Assembly: GCA_030730365.1 (NCBI GenBank)
Contig: JANQVJ010000027.1
Coordinates: 149,822-186,679 of the forward strand
Source: Verrucomicrobiales bacterium
Lineage (GTDB): Bacteria > Verrucomicrobiota > Verrucomicrobiia > Verrucomicrobiales > DEV007
DNA length: 36,858 nt
Reading direction: 5' to 3'
A program made the translations under genes and the position numbers. Of the stretch, positions 23,951-31,991 are shown in pieces. How positions within the stretch are numbered: the first letter of the stretch is position 1; each line of letters begins with the position of its first letter. Under the pieces are notes generated by a model. The model was not told where the DNA came from, did not search any database, and worked only from the letters and a program-made list of their open reading frames with translations.

Positions 23951-26901
23951 AAAAAGAATCCCTTTTTTTGTGGCACTCGCCCGCCGTATCCCGGGATAAT
24001 AAGCAGCCCCGCATGAACCGCCTTCATTCCGTCCATCGCCTCCTTTTTTCTTTCGCGCTCTCGTCCGCCGCCCTCACGCAGCTGGTGGCGGCCGCCGACG
24101 ATGCCGAGGCGCTTTTTGTCCGCCGCATCCAGCCGCTCTTCAGTGAAAAATGTATCGCCTGTCACGGACAGGAGGAAGTGAAGATCAAAGGCGGCTTCGA
24201 CATGCGCAGCCGCGAGTCCATCCTCGCCGGAGGCGACAGCGGCGAACCCGGACTCGTCGCGGGGAAGCCGCTCGAGAGTCCGCTCTATCTCGCTTCGACC
24301 CGCGAACACGAAGACTGGGAGGCGATGCCACCGAAGGAGACCGACAAACTCTACGCCGAAGCACTCGGCTGGATCGAGATCTGGATCGCCGGCGGCGCCC
24401 CCTGGCCCGATGCGACGCGCGCGGTGGAAATCACCAAGGCCAACGAAGCCGCCTGGGCCGCCGAGGACGGCATCATCGTGAAAACCACGGGCGGTCTTTC
24501 ACCCGACTGGACGAACCGCCGCTACCCGACCGAGGGGCTGTGGGGTTATGCGCCATTGGCGACTTCGGATTTCGGATCGGGGATTTCGGATTGGGAAAAA
24601 GGGAAAGGGGAGCACCCCGTCGACGCGCTGATTGCCAAACACTTCCCCGTAGGCGTCACGCCCGCCCCGGCGGCCGACGCGCGGACTTTCATCCGAAGGG
24701 CCACCTTTGACCTCACCGGCCTCCCTCCAACGCCCGAGGAAATCGCTGCCTTCGAAGCCGAATCAATCCCCAATCCCCAATCCGCAATCCGAAATCTCTT
24801 GGACCGTCTTCTCGAGTCGCCCCACTATGGCGAGCGCATGGCGCAACATTGGCTCGACGTGGTGCGCTATGCCGACAGCAGCGGCTTCGCCAACGACTAC
24901 GAGCGGGGCAACGCCTGGCGCTACCGCGACTACGTCGTGCGGTCCTTCAACACCGACAAGCCCTACGATCAGTTCATCGTGGAGCAGATCGCCGGAGACG
25001 AACTCGATCCCGCCGATCCGGAAAAGGTCATCGCCACCGGCTTCCTTCGGATGGGACCATGGGAACTCACCGGCATGGAGGTCGCGAAGATCGCCCGCCA
25101 GCGCTTTCTCGATGATGTCACGAACAGCGTCGGCGAGGTCTTCATCGCCCATTCGCTGCAGTGCGCGCGCTGTCACGATCACAAGTTTGATCCGGTTCCG
25201 ACGGTCGATTATTATTCCATTCAGGCCGTTTTCGCGACGACACAACTGGTCGAGCGGCCTGCGCCGTTTTTGCCTAACGAGAACACAGAGGGGTTCGGGG
25301 AGCGGGCTTATCTCGAGAAAAGGCGCGCCGAATACCTCGCTACGCTCGCCGAGCTCGACCGCATCCTCCTCGAAAATGCGCAGGCCTGGTTCCGCGAGAA
25401 CGGCAAAGACCCGTCGGGCTGGAACGCTGCGGTCGAGGCAATCGCGGCGCAGGGAGAAAAAGGCGGCAACCGGGGATTCTCCGAAGTTTTCGGGGCCGCG
25501 CGAAACCGTCTCATGAAGGAAGGCGTAGCCGAGAGCGACTTTCCGCCCAAACTCGTCGGATTCACCCCCGAGCAGTTCGGGCTGGAGCGCGTCGCCCGCA
25601 AGGGGCTCGAGCGACTGCGATGGGAGGTCGACCGCTACGAACCCTACGCCCTCGCTGTTTATAACGGGGCGACACCGCAGATGAAGTCGGTCAATTCGCC
25701 GCTGCGTCTTCCGAAGAATCCCTTCGCCGCGGGTGAACTTGAGCAGACCTGCATCCTTACCGGAGGCGACCCTTTTGCCTCGGGCGAAAAAGTAAAACCC
25801 GGGATCCTCTCGGTTCTCAGTTCTACGGCGGGACTCGACGGCGCCGTGCCCGAGGCACCCGAGGGACGGCGCACCGCCTTCGCGAAGTGGGTAGCGCATC
25901 CTGACAATCCGCTCACGACGAGGGCCATCGTCAATCGCGTCTGGATGTGGCACTTTGGCGAGCCGCTCGCGGGCAATCCGAACAACTTCGGCAGCACCGG
26001 AAAAAAACCGACCCATCCCGAGTTGCTTGACTGGCTCGCCGCGACCTTTGTCGAATCGGGCTGGAGCTTCAAAGAACTACATCGCACCATCATGACGAGC
26101 GAAGCATATCGGAGAAGTTCCGGGTTGGAAGTTTCAGGTTCCAAGTTGAGCCGGGAAGAGCTGGAGAAAACCTACGCCGCTTTTAAACCGCGTCGTCTCA
26201 GTGCCGAGGAGTTGCGCGATGCCATGCTCGCGGCGACGGGCGAGTTGAATCCGGCGCTCGGCGGGATCCCGAATCGTCCCGAGATCAATCTCGAGGCGGC
26301 CATGCAGCCGCGCCAGGTCATGGGCACCTTCGCCTCGGCCTGGGTCCCGAATCCGCTGCGCGAAGAACGTCACCGCCGCTCCCTCTACGCGCTGAAGCTG
26401 CGCGGCCAGGCCGATCCCATGATGGAGGTCTTCAACGCCCCGACGCCTGATTTTTCCTGCGAGCGCCGCGACGCCAGCACGGTGACGCCACAGGTCTTCG
26501 CCCTCTTCAACAGCCGCGCCAGCCTGGGCCGTTCGCTCGCCCTCGCTACCCGCGTCCTGCGGGAAACGGAGACCGATGAAGCCGCGATCGACCGAATTTT
26601 CGCGCTTCTGTTGGGGAGAACTGCGACCGCTGCCGAGATCGCGACCTGTCTCGCCCACTGGCGTGAGATGACGCCCGTGCAGGAAAAGGCCGTCTATCCC
26701 GAGGTCACGCCGCCCCTGACCGTGCGCCGTGAGGCCGTCGAGGAAAACACGGGCGAAAAATTCTCCTTCGACGAGAGGCTCCACGCCTACGCCGACTTTG
26801 TCCCCGATCTCCAGCCCGGCGCTTGCGACGCGAGAACCCGCGCCCTCGCAGATGTGTGTCTGGCTTTGTTGAATTCCAACGAGTTTGCTTATGTTTACTA
26901 A
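23947..26901 (+). CDS. PSD1/planctomycete cytochrome C (DUF1549/DUF1553) protein
   Basis: 984 residues from ATG 23947 (ATGA overlap with the LamG gene); ATG 24013 gives a cleaner signal peptide (MNRLHSVHRLLFSFALS) and 962 residues, so the true start is uncertain. A planctomycete cytochrome c domain comes first with CIACHGQEEVKIKGG. DUF1549 follows (HWLDVVRYADSSGFANDYE, a second heme-type motif CARCHDHKFDPV), then DUF1553 towards the C-terminus (NRVWMWHFGEPL, FVESGWSFKELHRTIMTS). The function of this family is unknown; a role in periplasmic electron transfer linked to polymer breakdown is proposed. Three short 7-base repeat patches are inserted in frame (24564-24591, 24764-24798, 26115-26149). 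It overlaps DUF1501 by 11 bases. Confidence 0.9.
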   Translation: MKKESLFLWHSPAVSRDNKQPRMNRLHSVHRLLFSFALSSAALTQLVAAADDAEALFVRRIQPLFSEKCIACHGQEEVKIKGGFDMRSRESILAGGDSGEPGLVAGKPLESPLYLASTREHEDWEAMPPKETDKLYAEALGWIEIWIAGGAPWPDATRAVEITKANEAAWAAEDGIIVKTTGGLSPDWTNRRYPTEGLWGYAPLATSDFGSGISDWEKGKGEHPVDALIAKHFPVGVTPAPAADARTFIRRATFDLTGLPPTPEEIAAFEAESIPNPQSAIRNLLDRLLESPHYGERMAQHWLDVVRYADSSGFANDYERGNAWRYRDYVVRSFNTDKPYDQFIVEQIAGDELDPADPEKVIATGFLRMGPWELTGMEVAKIARQRFLDDVTNSVGEVFIAHSLQCARCHDHKFDPVPTVDYYSIQAVFATTQLVERPAPFLPNENTEGFGERAYLEKRRAEYLATLAELDRILLENAQAWFRENGKDPSGWNAAVEAIAAQGEKGGNRGFSEVFGAARNRLMKEGVAESDFPPKLVGFTPEQFGLERVARKGLERLRWEVDRYEPYALAVYNGATPQMKSVNSPLRLPKNPFAAGELEQTCILTGGDPFASGEKVKPGILSVLSSTAGLDGAVPEAPEGRRTAFAKWVAHPDNPLTTRAIVNRVWMWHFGEPLAGNPNNFGSTGKKPTHPELLDWLAATFVESGWSFKELHRTIMTSEAYRRSSGLEVSGSKLSREELEKTYAAFKPRRLSAEELRDAMLAATGELNPALGGIPNRPEINLEAAMQPRQVMGTFASAWVPNPLREERHRRSLYALKLRGQADPMMEVFNAPTPDFSCERRDASTVTPQVFALFNSRASLGRSLALATRVLRETETDEAAIDRIFALLLGRTATAAEIATCLAHWREMTPVQEKAVYPEVTPPLTVRREAVEENTGEKFSFDERLHAYADFVPDLQPGACDARTRALADVCLALLNSNEFAYVY
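24564..24591 (+). repeat. In-frame 7-base tandem repeat, patch 1
   Basis: Four adjacent heptamers TTCGGAT, TTCGGAT, CGGGGAT, TTCGGAT inside the PSD1 gene, coding for a Ser/Asp/Gly/Phe-rich stretch outside the conserved blocks. GATTTCGGATTG (24582-24593) is the exact reverse complement of 24785-24796 in patch 2. Confidence 0.7.
24764..24798 (+). repeat. In-frame 7-base tandem repeat, patch 2
   Basis: Five heptamers CAATCCC, CAATCCC, CAATCCG, CAATCCG, AAATCTC inside the PSD1 gene, coding for ...IPNPQSAIRN.... The unit is the reverse complement of that in patch 1, so the two patches could pair over about 200 bases. Confidence 0.7.
26115..26149 (+). repeat. In-frame 7-base tandem repeat, patch 3
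   Basis: Five degenerate heptamers AAGTTCC, GGGTTGG, AAGTTTC, AGGTTCC, AAGTTGA (consensus RRGTTNN) coding for SSGLEVSGSKLS between conserved PSD1 segments. The unit differs from patches 1 and 2. Confidence 0.6.
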
Positions 26902-28324
26902 ACGCTACTTCCCCTGTGCCGGCGCCCGCGCCCTCCATGTCCCGACGCGGCGCGAGTTCGTCTACGGTCTCGGTGCCTCGCTCGGGAGCGTTGCCCTGAC
27001 CTCGCTGCTCGCGGCGGAGGAAAAAGCGAATCCTCTCGCTCCGAAAGAAGGCCATTTCCCAGGGGCGAAGGCGAAGAATGTCATCTTCCTGATGATGGAG
27101 GGCGGTCCCTCGCACATCGACACCTTCGATCCGAAGCCCATGCTCGAGAAGATGCACCTCAAGGAATTCGTCCGCGAGGGAAAGCAGAAGTCCGCGATGG
27201 AGAGCGGCAAGCGCTACTACGTGCGCAGCCCCTTTCCCTTCATCAAGGCGGGGCAGAGCGGAGCCGACATGGCTACGAACTGGTCGCATCTCGCGAAGGT
27301 CGCGGACGAGCTTTGCTTCTTCCGCGGCTGCACCGTCGACAGTGTGAACCATCCCACCGCGATGTATCAGATGAATACGGGGAATCGCTTCGGCGGCGAT
27401 CCAGGACTCGGATCGTGGGTGAACTACGGGCTCGGTTCGGTCAATCAGGATCTGCCCGGTTTCATCGTCCTGCCCGAGGTCAGCTACCCGCAGGGCGGCG
27501 CGGCGAACTGGAGCAATGGCTACCTGCCCGCGCAGTTCCAGGGGACGCCGCTGCGTCCGAAAGGCTCGCCCATCCTCGACCTCGCGCCGCCCCCCGGGGT
27601 GACGCCGGAACATCAGCGAAAAAATCTCGATCTCATCGCAAAACTGAACTCGGAACACGCCGCGACCCGCCCCGATCACGAGGAACTCGTCGCGAGGATG
27701 GACAGCTACGAGCTCGCCTTCCGCATGCAGATGCAGGTCCCCGAAACGCTCGATCTTTCAAAGGAAGACGAAAAGACGAAGGAGCAATACGGCATCGGCA
27801 AAGATACCACCGACGCCTTCGGGCGGAAATGTCTCCTCGCCCGCAAGCTGGTGGAAAAGGGCGTTCGTTTTGTCCAGCTCTACCACGGCTCGTGGGACAG
27901 TCACGACTACATCGAGCGGGCCCACGGCAATCTTGTGGCCGGGGTCGATCAGCCCATCGCCGCGCTCATCGCCGATCTGAAAGAGCGCGGACTCCTCGAG
28001 AGCACCCTCGTCGTCTGGTGCGGTGAGTTCGGTCGCACTCCGGACAACGGTGTTCGCGGCGGCACCGCCTACGGGCGTGACCACAATCCCAACGCGATGA
28101 CGATCTGGCTCGCCGGAGGCGGTTGCAAAGCCGGACATACCATCGGAGCCACCGACGAACTCGGCATGGAGGCGGTCGAGGGCAAAGCCCATGTGCGTGA
28201 TTTTCATGTTACGCTTCTTCGTTTGTTAGGACTTGACGATAACAAACTGAGCTTCTACCACGCCGGACGCTTCAAGCAGCTCAGCCAGTTCGGCGGCACC
28301 GTGATTCAGGATTTGATTGCGTGA
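26891..28324 (+). CDS. DUF1501 domain protein (sulfatase-like fold, Tat-type signal)
   Basis: 477 residues from ATG 26891 (MFTKRYFPCAG). A twin-arginine-like signal (TRREFVYGLGASLGSVALTS) precedes the DUF1501 domain, recognised from NVIFLMMEGGPSHIDTFDPK, GSWVNYGLGS, FIVLPE and GEFGRTPDNG with GRDHNPNAMTIWLAGGG. The fold is alkaline phosphatase/sulfatase-like. Biochemical activity is not established. In planctomycetes and verrucomicrobia DUF1501 proteins nearly always follow PSD1 proteins, as here with an 11-base overlap. The pair is probably exported and works together in the periplasm. Confidence 0.93.
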   Translation: MFTKRYFPCAGARALHVPTRREFVYGLGASLGSVALTSLLAAEEKANPLAPKEGHFPGAKAKNVIFLMMEGGPSHIDTFDPKPMLEKMHLKEFVREGKQKSAMESGKRYYVRSPFPFIKAGQSGADMATNWSHLAKVADELCFFRGCTVDSVNHPTAMYQMNTGNRFGGDPGLGSWVNYGLGSVNQDLPGFIVLPEVSYPQGGAANWSNGYLPAQFQGTPLRPKGSPILDLAPPPGVTPEHQRKNLDLIAKLNSEHAATRPDHEELVARMDSYELAFRMQMQVPETLDLSKEDEKTKEQYGIGKDTTDAFGRKCLLARKLVEKGVRFVQLYHGSWDSHDYIERAHGNLVAGVDQPIAALIADLKERGLLESTLVVWCGEFGRTPDNGVRGGTAYGRDHNPNAMTIWLAGGGCKAGHTIGATDELGMEAVEGKAHVRDFHVTLLRLLGLDDNKLSFYHAGRFKQLSQFGGTVIQDLIA

Positions 28325-28388
28325 GCCGGCGAAGATGATTTTTTCGGGAACCTGCGGCGAGCTCCGGGGTTTCTTCCATCGAACCATT

Positions 28389-28976
28389 ATGAAAACCGCC
28401 CTTGTTCTCTCAACCGCTCTCTTTCTCGCACTTCCGCCTCTTTCCGCCGCCGATCCGGTGCTGAAAGCCGATTTCAGCACGGAGGCGCTGCCGGAGGGGT
28501 GGAAAGGGATCAAAGGTGAATGGAAAGTCGTCGACGGTGCGCTCACCGGGGCCGAACTCGAAAGTGACAAACACGCCGCCGTCTTCGCGATCCCGGATCC
28601 ACACAAGGACTCGAGCCTGCAATTCCGGTTTCGTCTCGACGGAACCAGGGGCTTCCACCTCAGTTACAATCACGCCAAAGGTCATCTTTTCCGTGTCGTC
28701 GTGGCCGGTGACACCGTTTCCGTGACGATGGACAAGGACAAAAAGGATCCCGCTTCGAAGGCCGTTCCGCTCGGGAAGGAAACGTTCACCGCCAAGCCCG
28801 GCGAGTGGGTTGGGATGAGCTGTTCGGTTGAGGGCACCACGGTCAAGGTCACCTGCGGCGACGTCACCCTGACAGGAACACATGATGGCCTCGCGAAAGA
28901 GAAGACCGGCTACCGCTTTGTCGTGCAGGGCGCGACGGCGGGATTCGATGATGTGGCGTTTGCGAGTGTGAAGTAG
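28389..28976 (+). CDS. Secreted LamG/DUF1080-like beta-sandwich protein
   Basis: 195 residues from ATG 28389 (MKTALVLSTALFLALPPLSA), a clear signal peptide; the frame open upstream to 28317 is not needed. The mature protein is a beta-sandwich of concanavalin type with LKADFSTEALPEGWKGIKGE, then GALTGAELESDKHAAVF, and C-terminal GYRFVVQGATAGFDDV. This resembles the DUF1080 (3-keto-disaccharide hydrolase) group, but it is shorter and no catalytic residues can be confirmed. It lies 64 bases after DUF1501 and may be the last gene of that operon. Confidence 0.75.
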   Translation: MKTALVLSTALFLALPPLSAADPVLKADFSTEALPEGWKGIKGEWKVVDGALTGAELESDKHAAVFAIPDPHKDSSLQFRFRLDGTRGFHLSYNHAKGHLFRVVVAGDTVSVTMDKDKKDPASKAVPLGKETFTAKPGEWVGMSCSVEGTTVKVTCGDVTLTGTHDGLAKEKTGYRFVVQGATAGFDDVAFASVK

Positions 28977-29013
28977 CTGGCGGACGGAACCGTCGCTGCT
29001 TGCGATGCCAGGT

Positions 29014-29106
29014 GCGGGCGGGACGCCTGCGGTCCGACGGGCTGATGGATTGATCACAGGGGTGCAACCGAAGCAAGGGACGCCGGACCGCGGGCGTCCC
29101 GCCCGC
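29014..29106. repeat. REP-like imperfect inverted repeat
   Basis: Two 23-base arms (29014-29036 and 29084-29106) are reverse complements with one mismatch, each containing GGCGGGACGCC or its complement GGCGTCCCGCC, separated by 47 bases. It lies in the 156-base space between convergent genes. GC-rich arms like this are typical of extragenic palindromic elements; copy number elsewhere cannot be judged here. Confidence 0.7.
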
Positions 29107-29132
29107 CTCATATCTCAGGCCCCGTGCACCGG

Positions 29133-30083
29133 TCACACCGGAAAAAGCCTCTCCTCGCCCTTGAGAAAACGGGCGATCTCCCCCGAGGCTTCGAGCCGTC
29201 CGCGCCGACGCTGTTCCTTCGTCGCCCCGCCGATGTGAGGGGCGAGGACGACGTTATCCATCGCGAAAAGCGCCTCGTTCACGATCGGTTCCTCCTCGAA
29301 GACGTCGAAGGCGGCTCCGGCGAGGTGTCCGGATTGGAGGGCGGCGACAACGGCGGCTTCGTCCATCACTTTGCCCCGGGCGACGTTGATGAAAAAGGAT
29401 CCCTGTTTCATTTTGGAGAGTCGCTCGGCATCGATGAGTTGACGTGTCTCGGGCGTTAGCGGGACGAGGGCCACGACGATATCAGCCTCGGCGAGGAGCG
29501 TGTCGAGTGATCGGAAGCCGGGGTGATCGTGCGGACTCGACTTCGTGTGGATGACTTTCATGTCGAAGGCGCGGGCGCGGCGTTCGACCATTTTGGCAAT
29601 GCGACCGTAGCCGATGATCCCGAGCGTTTTCCCGCCGAGGAGGGTGCCCTCCCATCGCAGAGGCTCGGTTCCGCGAGCCCACTTTCCGGTGCGGACAAAG
29701 CGGTCGGACTCGGAAATGCGGCGGGTCACGTCGAGCATCAGACCGAGGGTGTGATCGGCGGTCGACTCGGCGAAGGCGGCGGGCGTGTTCGAGGCGGGGA
29801 TCCCGCGACGGCGCAGCTCGGCGAGATCAAGATTGTCTATCCCCATGGCGGCATTGGCGACGAATTTCAGCGCGGGGGCTGCGTCGAGCAATTCGGCATC
29901 GACCCTAAGTTCCCCCTGTGAAAGGACCGCGGTGCAGTCAGAGATCATTTCGAGGACTTGTGCGCGCGGCGCGGCGGCAACTCCATTGTCGGGCATGACG
30001 ATCTCGGCGAGACCCGCGAGAGGCGAGAGATGTTCGAGCGGGATATTCACCGTGACAAAGACGCGAGGGAGGGGAACTGACAT
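29133..30083 (-). CDS. D-isomer-specific 2-hydroxyacid dehydrogenase
   Basis: 316 residues from ATG 30083 (MSVPLPRVFV); the extension to 30149 is unlikely. The NAD-binding motif is GIIGYGRIAKM (156-166), and the catalytic triad is Arg236 (VARGKVMDE), Glu265 (FDVFEEEP) and His283 (LAPHIGGAT). Family members reduce glyoxylate, hydroxypyruvate, pyruvate or 2-ketogluconate. The pattern is closest to glyoxylate/hydroxypyruvate reductase-type enzymes, but the substrate cannot be fixed. It is a single-gene unit; the stop codon lies in a small hairpin (CCGGT-GTG-ACCGG). It might draw 2-keto acids from sugar-acid breakdown, which is only a guess. Confidence 0.9.
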   Translation of the reverse strand: MSVPLPRVFVTVNIPLEHLSPLAGLAEIVMPDNGVAAAPRAQVLEMISDCTAVLSQGELRVDAELLDAAPALKFVANAAMGIDNLDLAELRRRGIPASNTPAAFAESTADHTLGLMLDVTRRISESDRFVRTGKWARGTEPLRWEGTLLGGKTLGIIGYGRIAKMVERRARAFDMKVIHTKSSPHDHPGFRSLDTLLAEADIVVALVPLTPETRQLIDAERLSKMKQGSFFINVARGKVMDEAAVVAALQSGHLAGAAFDVFEEEPIVNEALFAMDNVVLAPHIGGATKEQRRRGRLEASGEIARFLKGEERLFPV

Positions 30084-30197
30084 GGAAGTAAGGAGCGGAG
30101 GAGCAGCAGCGCGACAAGGGAAATTTGCAGACGCGAGGCTAATTAGCAAAAATCGAGAACTCAGGAATTATGAAATTTCTTAAGAGAGCATACCTGA

Positions 30198-30407
30198 CAG
30201 ACCAGTTCTCACGATGCGCTCGATTCTCAGCAGGATCCGGGACTTGACTGGATTTCCTCGCTCGATCTACTCCTCAATCCGGAAAATTACTTCGGACTCT
30301 CGATCTCCGACGGCGATTTCATCGAAAATTCGTTTCTGAATCCTCAGTGGATTCTGAGACGGCTCGAGGCTTCTGCGGAGTGCGCGGTCATACGAAGCTC
30401 GAGGTGA
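30198..30407 (+). pseudogene. Possible gene remnant without start codon
   Basis: A 69-codon frame bounded by stops, with no ATG, GTG or TTG in frame. The translation looks protein-like (DWISSLDLLLNPENYFGLSI, then GDFIENSFLNPQWILRRLE). It overlaps the 3' end of the small minus-strand gene. It could be the remains of a lost gene or chance. Confidence 0.25.
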
Positions 30408-30580
30408 GTTTTGGAAATTTCGGACTGGTCAGGGCAGCGAATGACGTAGGAGGGCACGACTTCCCCCTCTGAGATGTGGGTTGCCCCCGTAGACACCCCA
30501 ATGACGATGCCCGCGCACTCGCAACCCTTGTCACACCACTTCACCGTTGTGCCTACCTCGAAAGGCCATATCCTGTTCAT
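30344..30580 (-). CDS. Small protein of unknown function
   Basis: 78 residues, start ATG 30580 (MNRIWPFEVGTTVKWCDKGC). The first ~65 residues look like a compact beta-rich domain with three close cysteines (WCDKGCEC), followed by a probably unstructured tail (AHSAEASSRLRIH). No family is recognised. The start codon is preceded within 6 bases by a 33-base palindrome, with no clear Shine-Dalgarno sequence. It lies alone in a GC-poor patch. Coding status is moderately supported by the even amino-acid composition and the upstream palindrome. Confidence 0.5.
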   Translation of the reverse strand: MNRIWPFEVGTTVKWCDKGCECAGIVIGVSTGATHISEGEVVPSYVIRCPDQSEISKTHLELRMTAHSAEASSRLRIH

Positions 30581-30585
30581 TTCGA

Positions 30586-30618
30586 TTTAACGACTACTTC
30601 GATGAAGCAGTCGTTAAA
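30586..30618. promoter_or_regulatory. Long palindrome just upstream of the small gene
   Basis: TTTAACGACT (30586-30595) pairs with AGTCGTTAAA (30609-30618); the stem continues after one mismatch with CTTC (30597-30600) and GAAG (30604-30607) around a GAT loop. A competing pair is ACTACTT (30593-30599) with AAGTAGT (30617-30623). It could be an operator or an mRNA hairpin hiding the start region. Confidence 0.55.
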
Positions 30619-30750
30619 GTAGTAATTTCTTTACAGCTTTTCTCGAAAAAGTCAGGGGAAGCGAATCAGCGGGGCAGCTTGATCACTTCCCATCCGGCCG
30701 AGCTGGCGTTTCGTCTGTGATCCTCGCTGCGGTCCCGGATATCCGGATCC

Positions 30751-31965
30751 TTACAACGCTCCCGAAAACTTCCAGAGATGTCCGTCGCTGCGAATATACA
30801 GAGCGCCACCGGAAAGTGCCGGGGTGCTGAGGATGGTCTCGCCGAGTTCGATTTTGCTGACGATCTTCCCTTCTTCTCCGCTGAGATCGACGACTTGACC
30901 GATGCCCGTCTCGCCGAAGATAAAGAGGCGATCTCCCGCCCCGGCGACGGGACTGCCGCTAAAGGGTCCCTCGATCCTCGTCCGCCAGACGCGGGCGCCG
31001 GTGCCACGTGCGATGCAGGTGAGGACGCCGGCATTGTTGATGAGATAGACTTTTTCCCCGATCACGAGCGGACTGGCGGTGCCGGGGCGTTCGTTGGCTT
31101 CGTTCCAGACCTTCTCGGGAGTGACGTCCGAAACGCCGATCTTTACCGCGGTGAGTCCTTTCGAGGGAATGAAGAGCTGGTCACCCGAGGCCGCGCTCGA
31201 AGGGATCGTCGAGGCGCCGCCCGCGACTTTGAACATCTCGGACCCGGTCGAGGGGAGCAGCCCTAGGATGCCGTCGCTGCCCTGCAGGGCGACGATGGAC
31301 TCGCCGTCTTTGATGACCACGGTCGGGGAGGTCCAGTTCGCCGACTTCGGCCGGTCGAGCTTCCATTTGTTCACCCCCGTGAGGAGATCGAACCCGGCCG
31401 CGAAGGACTCGGAGTCATTTTCGATCTGGGCAACAAGGGTGTCGCCGACGACGATGGGGGACGAGGCAAGACCGAGGCTGTTCGAGGCGTTCGGGTAGTC
31501 GAGAGTCAGAGCGCGCATCCAGACGAGGTTACCTTCGAGGTCGAGACAAACGAGATCGTTCGATGAGTAAAGGGCGTAGATTCGCTCGCCGTCACTGGCA
31601 GGGGTGGGGGCGGCGACGTTGGTTTTATTGTGCGACATGGTCCGCCCGGTTGCCCAGAAGCGGCGTTCCCAGATCGGGGCGCCGTCCTTCACGGCAAAAC
31701 AGAGGACGTGGAGCTGCTGCTGCTCGGGTCCGCTCGCGGCGGTGACGAAGACCTTGTCCCCGACGACGATGGCGCTGCCGAGTCCACGGCCCGGGAGAGG
31801 GATTTTCCAGGCGAGGGTCTTATCGCTGAGCTCGGCCGGGGTCTGAGCGGCAGCAGGGTCGAAACCGGAGCCTTGAGGCCCGCGGAAATTAAGCCAATCG
31901 GCCCGTGCGGGAACGAGGGCGTTAAAGACCAGGGCGGAGACGAGGGCGAGGCGGGAAAAGAACAT
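30751..31965 (-). CDS. Secreted PQQ-like beta-propeller protein (second copy)
   Basis: 404 residues from ATG 31965 (MFFSRLALVSALVFNALVPA, signal peptide). Mature protein opens ADWLNFRGPQGSGF and has repeated blades (GNLVWMRALTLDYPN, GAPIWERRFWA, GTGARVWRTRI). It is the same family as the 2633-3958 protein, with the typical N-terminal R-G-P motif. It begins 26 bases after the upstream secreted helical-repeat gene, so the two are likely co-transcribed and act in the same place. No catalytic role can be stated. Confidence 0.85.
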   Translation of the reverse strand: MFFSRLALVSALVFNALVPARADWLNFRGPQGSGFDPAAAQTPAELSDKTLAWKIPLPGRGLGSAIVVGDKVFVTAASGPEQQQLHVLCFAVKDGAPIWERRFWATGRTMSHNKTNVAAPTPASDGERIYALYSSNDLVCLDLEGNLVWMRALTLDYPNASNSLGLASSPIVVGDTLVAQIENDSESFAAGFDLLTGVNKWKLDRPKSANWTSPTVVIKDGESIVALQGSDGILGLLPSTGSEMFKVAGGASTIPSSAASGDQLFIPSKGLTAVKIGVSDVTPEKVWNEANERPGTASPLVIGEKVYLINNAGVLTCIARGTGARVWRTRIEGPFSGSPVAGAGDRLFIFGETGIGQVVDLSGEEGKIVSKIELGETILSTPALSGGALYIRSDGHLWKFSGAL

Positions 31966-31991
31966 GTCGGATGCAGGGAAGAAGGTGAAAA

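Noticed and set aside
24763..26016. 417-codon minus-strand open frame
   Set aside because: Antisense to the PSD1 gene; no recognisable motifs.
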